NCBI GenBank assembly: GCA_030690855.1
Contig: JAUYFR010000033.1
Coordinates: forward strand, 1-12,521
DNA: 12,521 nt
Direction of reading: 5' to 3'
Source of the DNA: Gallionellaceae bacterium
GTDB lineage: Bacteria > Pseudomonadota > Gammaproteobacteria > Burkholderiales > Gallionellaceae
Numbering within the stretch: the stretch's first letter is position 1; the number at the start of each line of letters is the position of its first letter. The position numbers were made by a program, and so were the translations under genes. Shown here piece by piece: positions 5,921 through 12,521 of this stretch. A model generated the notes under the pieces. That model made no database searches. It saw nothing but the letters and a program-made list of their open reading frames with translations, and was not told the origin of the DNA.

Positions 5921-7705
5921 TTAGTTTACCTTCATAGCATCCACATTAATCTGCAACCACCATTCCAGCAGCGCTAAGTGCCACAGCTTATTGCCTTGAA
6001 TTCGCGTCAAATGATCTTCCGGCGCGGCCAATAGTTTTTCCACGTACTCACGACGATACAGCCCGCGCTTCAGGCACGCCTCCGAATTCAAAATCGCGCG
6101 CATCTTTTCTAAAAATTCGCCGCGTACATATTTTAGCGCGGGCACAGGAAAATATCCTTTTGGCCGATCAATGACGGCATCGGGAATCACCCCGCGCGCC
6201 AGCGCTTTAAGTGGAAACTTGCCGCCCTCTTTCAACTTAAGCGAAGCGGGCATCCGCGCCGCCAACTCCACCAACTCATGGTCAATGAAGGGCACGCGTG
6301 CTTCCAAGCCCCACGCCATCGTCATGTTGTCCACACGCTTGACCGGATCGTCCACCATCAGCGCCGTGACATCCATGCGTAACACTTGATCGAGAAATTC
6401 ATCCGCCTTCGGCTTTTGCAGTTGCTCATTCACCCACGCCGAGGTGACATCTTCCACCGCATAAGCATCCGTCATCATCTCCAAATATTCGGCATGATCG
6501 CGATCAAAATAATGCTGAGAAAATTTTTCTAGCGGTGTGCCTTCGGCCTCATCCATGCGTGGATACCAAAAATAACCACCGAACACCTCATCCGCCCCCT
6601 GCCCCGCCAACACCACTTTCACCTCCGGTGCCACGCGCTGCCCCAATAAATAAAACGCCGTCACGTCGTAGCTCGGCATCGGCTCCGACATTTGCGCGAT
6701 GGCTTCCGGCAGATGCTTCAGCACATCGCTATTCGCCAGCGCATATTTGTGATGCTTAGTCTTGAAATGTTTGGCGACGATATCCGAGTATTCAAACTCA
6801 TCCGCCAACTCTCCCGCCACGGCCTCAAAGCCAATCGAAAAAGTATTCAGATTATCGACATGATCGGCTAATAGCCCGACCAACAAACTCGAATCAAGAC
6901 CGCCCGAAAGCAACACCCCCACCGGCACATCAGACGCCAAACGATGGCGCTCCACCGCACGGCGCAACACGTCGCGCGTGGCCACCAGCCAGTTTTCTTC
7001 GGTGAGGGCGACATCAGGGCGCGTGGCATTGAGCTGCCAATAACAACGTAAAGTGACTTCGCCCTCCGCCGTCAAGGTCATGGTATGTGCGGGCGGCAAT
7101 TTTTTAATGCCCGCCAAAATAGTGCGCGGCGCAGGCACCACGCTGTGCAAAGTGAAATGGTGATGTAACGCGATTGGATCGAGGCTGGTATTGATATCGC
7201 CGCTCGCCAGTAACGACTGCATGGTAGAGGCGAAGCGCAAATGCGCACCGCTCAGGGCGTAATACATCGGCTTAATGCCCAGACGATCACGCGCTAAAAA
7301 TAAAGTTTTCACCCGCAGATCGTAAATGGCAAAAGCAAACATGCCATAAAAACGCGCCACACAATGTTCACCCCAAGCGTGATAAGCCTTGAGAATAACT
7401 TCGCTATCGCCCTCGGAAAAAAACTCGTAGCCCATTTCTACCAGCTCGGCGCGCAACTCTTTGTAGTTGTAAATCGTGCCGTTAAATACCAAGGCCAGAT
7501 TTAACACCTTGTCGAACATCGGCTGATCAGCGTGCGCTGACAGATCAATAATCGCCAAACGACGATGGCCAAACGCCAATGGGCCATCATGATAAAAACC
7601 TTCATGGTCGGGGCCGCGCCGCGCGAGGCGCGCCGTCATTTTTTGCACAGCCGCCATCTCAGGGGACGTTTGATCGAAACGCAATTCACCGCAAATGCCG
7701 CACAT
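5921..7705 (-). CDS. Asparagine-synthase-family amidotransferase, NAGGN type
   Basis: A 594-residue glutamine-dependent amidotransferase. The N-terminal class II glutaminase domain starts with the nucleophile Cys2 (MCGICGELRFD) and runs to about 190, with RGPDHEG (30-36) and GHRRLAIIDLS. The synthetase domain has the ATP-binding PP-loop SGGLDSS (267-273), GQGADEVFGGY (368-378) and a C-terminal RPKGYFPVPALKYVRG block. FNGTIYNYKELR replaces the NGEIYN of ordinary AsnB. Together with the RPKGYFPVPALKY block and the ~590 length this resembles the family that makes N-acetylglutaminylglutamine amide, an osmoprotectant dipeptide (AsnO, TIGR03104-like). The usual partners, the GNAT/ATP-grasp synthase Ngg and an M42 peptidase, are not adjacent. 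GGAG lies 6 nt before the ATG. Plain asparagine synthetase is the alternative. Confidence 0.85.
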   Translation of the reverse strand: MCGICGELRFDQTSPEMAAVQKMTARLARRGPDHEGFYHDGPLAFGHRRLAIIDLSAHADQPMFDKVLNLALVFNGTIYNYKELRAELVEMGYEFFSEGDSEVILKAYHAWGEHCVARFYGMFAFAIYDLRVKTLFLARDRLGIKPMYYALSGAHLRFASTMQSLLASGDINTSLDPIALHHHFTLHSVVPAPRTILAGIKKLPPAHTMTLTAEGEVTLRCYWQLNATRPDVALTEENWLVATRDVLRRAVERHRLASDVPVGVLLSGGLDSSLLVGLLADHVDNLNTFSIGFEAVAGELADEFEYSDIVAKHFKTKHHKYALANSDVLKHLPEAIAQMSEPMPSYDVTAFYLLGQRVAPEVKVVLAGQGADEVFGGYFWYPRMDEAEGTPLEKFSQHYFDRDHAEYLEMMTDAYAVEDVTSAWVNEQLQKPKADEFLDQVLRMDVTALMVDDPVKRVDNMTMAWGLEARVPFIDHELVELAARMPASLKLKEGGKFPLKALARGVIPDAVIDRPKGYFPVPALKYVRGEFLEKMRAILNSEACLKRGLYRREYVEKLLAAPEDHLTRIQGNKLWHLALLEWWLQINVDAMKVN

Positions 7706-7711
7706 GCTGAA

Positions 7712-7715
7712 CTCC
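7712..7715 (-). promoter_or_regulatory. Shine-Dalgarno of the amidotransferase gene
   Basis: GGAG on the minus strand, six nt before the ATG. It fixes the start so that cysteine is residue 2, as the class II glutaminase mechanism requires after removal of Met1. Confidence 0.7.
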
Positions 7716-7883
7716 AGTTTTTTGAGATGCCCGATTATCGCCTACGGCAAACAAATTCGGCAGTCCGTTTGGGCTGTCGGCTTTCCTGCCCCTGCGCACC
7801 ATGACATGGCGTGACGCACCACTTTTGTGCAAATAATCTGCGAGGCTGCTTATTGATTCCTAATAAATAGATGTTTTTTGCCT

Positions 7884-7899
7884 TGGCCCGCTTATTGCT
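7884..7899 (+). promoter_or_regulatory. Sigma-54-like -24/-12 sequence before the ANTAR gene
   Basis: TGGCCCG-CTTA-TTGCT matches the sigma-54 consensus TGGCACG-N4-TTGCW with one mismatch (C for A at 7888). The invariant GG (7885-7886) and GC (7897-7898) are 10 nt apart, as required. Transcription would start near 7910, one base before the ATG at 7911, which would leave essentially no leader. This may be a leaderless message or a chance match. Confidence 0.35.
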
Positions 7900-7910
7900 C
7901 AACTAGCGGT

Positions 7911-8486
7911 ATGAAACGGATTTTAATTATTGATGATGTGCGTGACCGAGCTGCTTGGCTGAAGGCCAGCCTTGAACTCGCCGAATTTGCAGTGATCGGC
8001 ATATTGGCTTGGGAACAGGTCGATGAGCGTTCCATCACCGCTGCTGCTGCCGACGTAATTATTGTCGATGCCAACGCACCGGGGCGCGACACCTTAGAAC
8101 AGATCAGCCTCATGTCCACCACGCTGGAAAAGCCCGTGGTGGTATTGAGCGCACAAAATGACCAGCACAGCATCCAAGAGGCTATGCGCGCTGGGGTCAG
8201 CGCCTATGTCTCGCACACCATTCAAAGCGAAGATCTATCCAGCATCATCCATGTTGCGGCGGCGCGCTTTCTCGAACATAAAAAACTGCGCGACGAATTA
8301 AAAGAAGCAAAGAACGAATTGGCAGATCGAAAATTAGTTGATCGCGCGAAGGGGATTTTGATGGCAGACCACGACTACAGCGAGCCAGAAGCCTATAAAC
8401 GCATGCGCAGTTTAGCCATGAGTAAAGGCAAGCGTATCGCCGAAATTGCCGAGGCGATTATTTTTGCTAAAGAGTTAAGTGCGTAA
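7911..8486 (+). CDS. ANTAR-domain response regulator (NasT-like)
   Basis: A 191-residue protein with an N-terminal receiver domain (1-118), a short coiled coil (about 121-143) and a C-terminal ANTAR RNA-binding domain (about 125-186, KLVDRAKGILMADHDYSEPEAYKRMR then IAEIAEAII). This layout is that of NasT/AmiR, which bind two-hairpin leader RNAs and prevent termination. The receiver keeps the acidic pair Asp8-Asp9, a phospho-acceptor-like Asp53 (IIVDAN) and Ser80. It has His102 (AYVSH) where canonical receivers have the switch Lys, so it may be regulated without standard phosphorylation. The ATG at 7911 is preferred over an upstream in-frame TTG at 7878, because strand one (KRILIIDD) begins there. 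No nitrate or amidase genes, NasS partner or kinase are adjacent. Confidence 0.88.
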   Translation: MKRILIIDDVRDRAAWLKASLELAEFAVIGILAWEQVDERSITAAAADVIIVDANAPGRDTLEQISLMSTTLEKPVVVLSAQNDQHSIQEAMRAGVSAYVSHTIQSEDLSSIIHVAAARFLEHKKLRDELKEAKNELADRKLVDRAKGILMADHDYSEPEAYKRMRSLAMSKGKRIAEIAEAIIFAKELSA

Positions 8487-8530
8487 ACCGACTCTAACTA
8501 CGCCTCTGACTGTTCAGTCACCAATCTCTC

Positions 8531-8546
8531 ACCGTTAACGAACGGT
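8531..8546 (+). terminator. Small hairpin between convergent ANTAR and SDR genes
   Basis: ACCGTT-AACG-AACGGT forms a 6-bp stem with a 4-nt loop and is followed by ATTAATTTTCTTT, a T-rich but interrupted tract. It lies 45 nt after the ANTAR stop and abuts the SDR stop. A second short palindrome, TGACTG-TT-CAGTCA, is at 8507-8520. One of these may end the ANTAR transcript, but the stems are short. Confidence 0.35.
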
Positions 8547-8547
8547 A

Positions 8548-9417
8548 TTAATTTTCTTTAAATCTAGGCAATGCCTCTTCGACACTCGAATAAAGCAATT
8601 CAACTTTTAATTCTTTTTTTATTCGCTGATTTACTAAACGCCGTGACTCGTTCATAAACGACCACATAGTAGGCGATACCGAACTTTGTACCTCTGCGCG
8701 AGAAAGTCTTGGTGGCCGAGGTAATTCGAAAATATCTGCGACCATATCGAAATAGTCACCCATTTTTAGTTGGCTATCATCGCTCGCGTTATACACACGA
8801 TTAGGCTTCGCAGAATGAAGCGCTGCCAGCACGATGCGCGCCAAATCGTCGGCATGAATGTGGTTCGTGCAACCATCTTCTGCCGCCACAATTGCAGGCG
8901 TAGCTGAATGCAATCGCTGGATCGGCAAACGCTCTTTGGAATAAATACCCGGCACACGCAAAATACTTGCGCTTACGTGATTCCGCGTTGCCCATCGCCG
9001 AATTTGCTGCTCGGCATCAACTCTACGTTGCGCGCGTGCTGATTGTGGATTCAGTGCTCGTGTTTCACTGACGCGCGCTCCAGCACAATCTCCGTACACC
9101 CCGCTGGTGCTGATATAAATTAACTGTTGCGGCAAATTTCCGCCGGATAAAGCAGCAAGCAAATGCTGGGTTCGAGAGTCGCGCGATCCTGTATTCGGCG
9201 GTGGCGCAAGGTGTATCACTGCCTGCGCTAAACCGCCAAGTCGCTTAAGACTGGCGGGTTGGTCTAGCTCACCAAGGAGAGGCGTAACGCCTATATCTCG
9301 TAATTGCTTTGCTTTTGCCGGATTTCGAATCAAACCAAACAGGCGATAACGATCGCATAATAGCGGCGCCACACGCGACGCAATATCCCCGTAGCCAACG
9401 ATGAGAATGTTTTTCAT
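8548..9417 (-). CDS. Atypical SDR / NAD(P)-binding epimerase-like protein (YeeZ-like)
   Basis: A 289-residue extended short-chain dehydrogenase fold protein. The N-terminal Rossmann turn is VGYGDIASRVA (7-17), a variant of the GxxGxxG motif seen in YeeZ-like atypical SDRs. STSGVYGDCAG (103-113) holds the conserved Ser and Tyr, but the Lys of the usual YxxxK pair is absent, so classical dehydrogenase or epimerase catalysis is doubtful. Further family marks are LRVPGIYS (about 158-165) and NHIHADDLARIVLAAL (about 185-200). The substrate is unknown. It is convergent with the ANTAR gene and divergent, with a 51-nt gap, from the flavin reductase gene. No membrane segment is visible, so it is expected in the cytosol. 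Confidence 0.86.
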   Translation of the reverse strand: MKNILIVGYGDIASRVAPLLCDRYRLFGLIRNPAKAKQLRDIGVTPLLGELDQPASLKRLGGLAQAVIHLAPPPNTGSRDSRTQHLLAALSGGNLPQQLIYISTSGVYGDCAGARVSETRALNPQSARAQRRVDAEQQIRRWATRNHVSASILRVPGIYSKERLPIQRLHSATPAIVAAEDGCTNHIHADDLARIVLAALHSAKPNRVYNASDDSQLKMGDYFDMVADIFELPRPPRLSRAEVQSSVSPTMWSFMNESRRLVNQRIKKELKVELLYSSVEEALPRFKEN

Positions 9418-9438
9418 GCGTCGATTATGCGTTAAAAT
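9411..9438 (+). promoter_or_regulatory. Candidate promoter of the ferredoxin-reductase gene
   Basis: TTTTCA (9411-9416) as -35 and TAAAAT (9433-9438) as -10, with a 16-nt spacer, match sigma-70 consensus at four and five of six positions. Transcription would start near 9445 and leave a leader of about 24 nt. The -35 overlaps the start codon of the divergent SDR gene. Confidence 0.4.
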
Positions 9439-9468
9439 CCGCGCCTTCGTAAATTACGCCCGATCATC

Positions 9469-10470
9469 ATGACGTTCAAAGCCACCATCAAACCGAGCAA
9501 TCACAGCTTCGATATTAAATCTGGGGAAACCATCCTTGAGGCGGCGTTGAATCAGGGCTACACCTTGCCTTACAGCTGCCGCAACGGCGCATGTGGCGCA
9601 TGCAAGGGCAAAATTTTAGAGGGCGCGGTTGATTACGGCGACTTTCAAGGCTACGCACTCACTGATGATGAAAAAGCGGCTGGCATGGCGCTATTTTGCT
9701 GTGCAAAACCCAAATCAAATGTGGTTCTCGAAAGCCACGAAGTCACTACCAGCAAAGATATTGAAGTAAAGACTCTGCCTTGCCGTGTGCAAAAGATGGA
9801 AAAAGTAGCTCATGATGTGATGGTGCTATCGCTCAAATTGCCGACCAATGAACGTCTACAATTTTTTGCGGGACAGTACATCGACATCCTACAAAAAGAA
9901 GGCAAGCCTCGTAGCTTCTCGCTGGCCAATGCGCCGCATGATGATGAGTTTTTAGAATTGCATGTGCGCAATATCGTTGGCGGCGCATTTACTCAACATG
10001 TTTTCAACGAGATGAAAGAGCGCGACATCATGCGCAACAAAGGTCCTTTAGGCACTTTCTTTCTGCGCGAAGACTCGAACAAGCCCATCATCTTCATTGC
10101 CAGCGGCACAGGTTTCGCACCGATCAAAGCCATCATCGAACACGCCATGCACATCGGCATTAAACGTCCGATGCACTTTTACTGGGGCGTGCGTAAACAG
10201 TCCGATCTTTACATGCTAGATAAAGTGAAGAAGTGGGAACAATACGGTATTAAATTTATCCCCGTTGTTTCCGATGAGCCTTGGAGCGGACGTGCTGGCT
10301 TTGTGCATCAAGCCGTGGTGGAAGATCATCCAAATTTATCGGGACACCAAGTTTACGCCTGTGGCGCACCCGTGGTAGTTGAAGCTGCGCATCGCGATCT
10401 CACCACTAAATGCCAGTTGCCAAATGGTGAATTTTTCTCAGACGCGTTTACCTTTGTGCCAAAAAGCTAA
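9469..10470 (+). CDS. Ferredoxin-domain flavin oxidoreductase (AscD-like reductase)
   Basis: A 333-residue electron-transfer reductase with three domains. The N-terminal plant-type [2Fe-2S] ferredoxin (1-90) has ligands Cys37, Cys42, Cys45 (SCRNGACGACKG) and Cys77 or Cys78 (FCCAKP). The FAD-binding barrel (about 100-200) has RSFSLAN (148-154), and the NAD(P)H domain has ASGTGFAPIKAI (211-222) and YACGAP (296-301). It should pass electrons from NAD(P)H through FAD to the iron-sulfur centre and then to a partner. It resembles proteins commonly called CDP-6-deoxy-delta-3,4-glucoseen reductase and monooxygenase reductases. No dideoxysugar or oxygenase genes are nearby, so the partner is unknown. 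The ATG lies 9 residues before the first conserved strand; the ribosome binding site is weak. It is convergent with hemY. Confidence 0.9.
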   Translation: MTFKATIKPSNHSFDIKSGETILEAALNQGYTLPYSCRNGACGACKGKILEGAVDYGDFQGYALTDDEKAAGMALFCCAKPKSNVVLESHEVTTSKDIEVKTLPCRVQKMEKVAHDVMVLSLKLPTNERLQFFAGQYIDILQKEGKPRSFSLANAPHDDEFLELHVRNIVGGAFTQHVFNEMKERDIMRNKGPLGTFFLREDSNKPIIFIASGTGFAPIKAIIEHAMHIGIKRPMHFYWGVRKQSDLYMLDKVKKWEQYGIKFIPVVSDEPWSGRAGFVHQAVVEDHPNLSGHQVYACGAPVVVEAAHRDLTTKCQLPNGEFFSDAFTFVPKS

Positions 10471-10490
10471 TTAATGCCGCAATAGGTTTT

Positions 10491-10558
10491 GTAGATCGGG
10501 ATTTATCCCGACGAGATTCGTAAATCAAAACAAAAAGTCGGGATAAATCCCGACCTAC
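10491..10558. repeat. REP doublet (BIME-like), copy 2
   Basis: This is the same design as the element at 5809-5876: GTAG (10491-10494), hairpin ATCGGGAT-TT-ATCCCGAC (10495-10512), a 24-nt A-rich spacer, the inverted hairpin GTCGGGAT-AA-ATCCCGAC (10537-10554) and CTAC (10555-10558). One arm base differs (A instead of G at 10495), which breaks the outer pair of the left hairpin. The spacer has the same length as copy 1 and shares about 16 of 24 positions. It lies between the convergent reductase and hemY genes. Confidence 0.88.
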
Positions 10559-10603
10559 GAAAAACACGACAAAACAAAGTGCGTGGAGTTGATTCAAAGA
10601 AAT

Positions 10604-11770
10604 TTAATTGAGCTCCATCGCCTGATGGTAGTAGCTAAACGCCTGCTCTTTTTTGTCCAGCTTCTCAGCCAAGTTACCCAGTGCGGTATAGCCTTCACGG
10701 CTAGGGCGCAAACTATTGCTGGCATCTAAATAGCTTTGCGCCTTGCCCCACAAACCCTGTTTCAGACACAACTTACCTAGCGCCAACAACAAGCCAGCAT
10801 CACTGCTGTGCACCTTGAGCCAACGCTCCGCCTGATCTATTTGCACCACGCAGTCATCGGCTTGGCAATCACCATATAAAGCAACAAGGTCACTATCCCA
10901 CTGTGCATTTAAGCTCTCAACCAATATTTTTCCTGCGCTAATCTCATCATGCAGTTTAAAAAACACCTTGGCTGCCGTCGCCGCAATTTTGGGACGGCGT
11001 TTAAACTCACTCGGAATACTCTTCCATAAGCTACGCATCGTTGCAATGTCGTGATTGGGCACAAGCAGTTTTTCTATCCACGCTTGTTGGCGCAACTGCG
11101 TCGCTAGTGTTTCGTCAATCGCGTTACGTTTTTCAAGCTGTGCGGCGACATCCAACACCGCATCCCAATTGCGGGACTGCTGCTGCGCTTTAAGCTCCAA
11201 GGTTAGCGCCCCTACATGCTTGCCACCTGCATCACCCAATTCCTTAAGGGAGTTCAGTGCAAACTGTGGCTGCTTTTGATCTAACTGGAATTCTGTTTTT
11301 GCCATCAAACGCATAGTGGCTTCGCCAACATTTTTTCCTTCGGCATCGGCCAAGTAGGCATCGCGCTTTTCAAATTCATGTAACTCATGCGCAGCACGTG
11401 CGGCGATGATTGGATTCAGCGCTGATTTTTCACCCAACTCAATTGAACGCACTGCGGCTTTTTCCGCTGCCGCAAAGCGCCCTTCAAAAAATGCGGTCAA
11501 CGATTCCATCATCGCTGCACGCCCTTTACTTTCAGCGCGTTGTTCGCGAAACGCTCGCACATAGGCTGGCAAGCTTAAGGCCACAAAAATCAAACGCACG
11601 GATAAATAACTAAGGACAAAAAGCGCCAATAAACCGAAGACAAACAAGGTGAGCGATAACTCAATACGATAAGGCGGATACACCAACTGCACGTAACCAG
11701 GATTATGCGATGCTAGCGTAATTGCCACGGCAGCGGCAAACAGGACGAGAAACCAAATCAGTGATTTCAT
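10604..11770 (-). CDS. hemY: HemY, membrane-anchored TPR protein of the heme cluster
   Basis: A 388-residue HemY-family protein of the inner membrane, encoded with hemX next to the early tetrapyrrole genes in many proteobacteria. It is not the Gram-positive HemY (protoporphyrinogen or coproporphyrinogen oxidase). Two N-terminal transmembrane helices are evident (about 4-20 and 41-63), separated by SHNPGYVQLVYPPYRIELS, the family's HemY_N signature. The rest is soluble alpha-helical repeats of TPR type, including a clear C-terminal unit SREGYTALGNLAEKLDKKEQAFSYYHQAM. Its role is thought to be scaffolding or regulation of porphyrin synthesis rather than catalysis. The start overlaps the hemX stop by four bases (ATGA), so the two are coupled. 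Confidence 0.92.
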   Translation of the reverse strand: MKSLIWFLVLFAAAVAITLASHNPGYVQLVYPPYRIELSLTLFVFGLLALFVLSYLSVRLIFVALSLPAYVRAFREQRAESKGRAAMMESLTAFFEGRFAAAEKAAVRSIELGEKSALNPIIAARAAHELHEFEKRDAYLADAEGKNVGEATMRLMAKTEFQLDQKQPQFALNSLKELGDAGGKHVGALTLELKAQQQSRNWDAVLDVAAQLEKRNAIDETLATQLRQQAWIEKLLVPNHDIATMRSLWKSIPSEFKRRPKIAATAAKVFFKLHDEISAGKILVESLNAQWDSDLVALYGDCQADDCVVQIDQAERWLKVHSSDAGLLLALGKLCLKQGLWGKAQSYLDASNSLRPSREGYTALGNLAEKLDKKEQAFSYYHQAMELN

Positions 11771-12521
11771 CGAACAGCCTTTTCGTGTGTAACACGATAA
11801 TTTCGCACCGCGTCGAGACTTCCGCTGATGTCTGGCATTTCAATATTGATATTGGATGAAGAAAGTTTTTTTAGGGTTGCCAACATCGCCGCGCCGTCTT
11901 TTGAGTCCTCATTAAAGTAGCGTTTTACCCACTCTTCAGCCGTTTTTAAATCACGCTTGTAACCCACTTCTTCATGTGAAAGCACTGCCAAACGTGCCGA
12001 CAATAGACGTATTTTCAAATTTTCCCTGAGGAAGAAAATCTGAGTTGGCGACAACAAAGGCATCTCTCGCTTTTGTGTGTTTTCGATGCGCACTAACTGC
12101 TTTGCCTCTGCCCATAACTCGCGCCAAAAATTATCCCAAGCATTTTCTTTTATTGCCATCGTCGGCAACAACTTCTCTTCTTGCGGATGAATGTCTTGTG
12201 ACAAGGGCAATGTATCGACTAAAGCAATCAAGCCATCCAAGCGCACATTGATACCCGATTCATCAATATTAGGAAGCGCGCGCAATTTTTCGATGTCTTG
12301 GCTAATTGATCTGCGCAAACCGCTCAAGGCAGCTCGATCCAATTGTTGCAATCGCGTGTCGGCGTGTTGCATCGCAATCAATGCGGCTTTCACGTTAGCC
12401 GAAAGCTGTAACTGCTGCCCTGCAATCATCAGCATTTGCTCGGCTTCTGCCAGTGCTGTTTGATCGCGGCTACTCGACATTTCTTGATACAGAGTTTCCA
12501 ACGCGGCGCGCAGATTTTGTG
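11767..12521 (-). CDS. hemX: HemX-like protein, partial (start outside the window)
   Basis: The C-terminal ~250 residues of a HemX-family protein (often labelled uroporphyrinogen-III C-methyltransferase, although that activity is doubtful). The frame is open through the window edge: the six codons before 12501 read QNLRAA with no stop, and residue L at 12499-12501 is an internal TTG rather than the true start. Typical features are helical, coiled-coil-rich stretches with LLMIAGQQLQLSANVKAALIAMQHAD-like sequence, and YFNEDSKDGAAMLATLKKLSSSNINIEMPDISGSLDAVRNYR near the C-terminus. The N-terminal membrane helix of the family must lie upstream. The operon order hemX-hemY suggests hemC and hemD precede it beyond the edge. 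Confidence 0.88.
   Translation of the reverse strand, partial: QNLRAALETLYQEMSSSRDQTALAEAEQMLMIAGQQLQLSANVKAALIAMQHADTRLQQLDRAALSGLRRSISQDIEKLRALPNIDESGINVRLDGLIALVDTLPLSQDIHPQEEKLLPTMAIKENAWDNFWRELWAEAKQLVRIENTQKREMPLLSPTQIFFLRENLKIRLLSARLAVLSHEEVGYKRDLKTAEEWVKRYFNEDSKDGAAMLATLKKLSSSNINIEMPDISGSLDAVRNYRVTHEKAVR

Noticed and set aside
7878..7910. Upstream TTG start adding 11 residues to the ANTAR regulator
   Set aside because: The receiver's first strand begins at the ATG at 7911, and the extra residues (MPWPAYCSTSG) have no domain role.
5804..10558. CRISPR-like repeat from the two similar elements
   Set aside because: There are only two copies, 4.7 kb apart and internally palindromic, with no regular repeat-spacer array and no cas genes.
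12499..12501. TTG as the start of the hemX gene
   Set aside because: The frame is open to the window edge and the family has a membrane helix further upstream, so this is an internal Leu codon.

Overview
The window is ordinary chromosomal DNA from a proteobacterium, most likely a beta- or gammaproteobacterium. The support for this is the dapF-DUF484-xerC gene order, the hemX-hemY pair, a YeeZ-like SDR, a tRNA-Arg(CCG) with an encoded CCA end, and REP-like hairpins that begin with GTAG. Base composition is moderate. The betaproteobacterial (Nitrosomonadales-like) reading is only a guess from gene content. No phage, transposase, CRISPR array or toxin-antitoxin module is visible.

Layout. On the left, a tRNA-Arg(CCG) is read leftward, divergent from a small CoA-binding protein. 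Next comes a tight rightward cluster: dapF (meso-diaminopimelate synthesis), a DUF484 protein, xerC (chromosome dimer resolution) and an RlmI-type 23S rRNA methyltransferase. The last three genes are joined by 1-base and 4-base overlaps. Convergent to this cluster are two consecutive rhodanese genes read leftward, one membrane-anchored and one soluble. Their promoter carries a near-perfect 20-bp palindrome that looks like a repressor operator. A divergent small acidic protein of unknown function follows.

The middle holds a leftward asparagine-synthase-family amidotransferase of the N-acetylglutaminylglutamine amide type, without its usual partner genes. Divergent to it is a lone ANTAR-domain response regulator of the NasT type. 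On the right are a leftward YeeZ-like SDR, a rightward ferredoxin-domain flavin reductase, and the leftward hemX-hemY pair. hemX runs off the window edge.

Two copies of a 68-bp two-hairpin element (REP doublet, BIME-like) lie between convergent gene pairs, near 5.8 kb and 10.5 kb. They share the GTAG-hairpin arms and an identical 24-nt spacer length. The clearest leads are this REP family, the operator-like palindrome over the rhodanese promoter, a sigma-54-like -24/-12 match abutting the ANTAR gene, and the orphan amidotransferase. I do not see evidence for a wholly new multi-gene system; most of the window is housekeeping.
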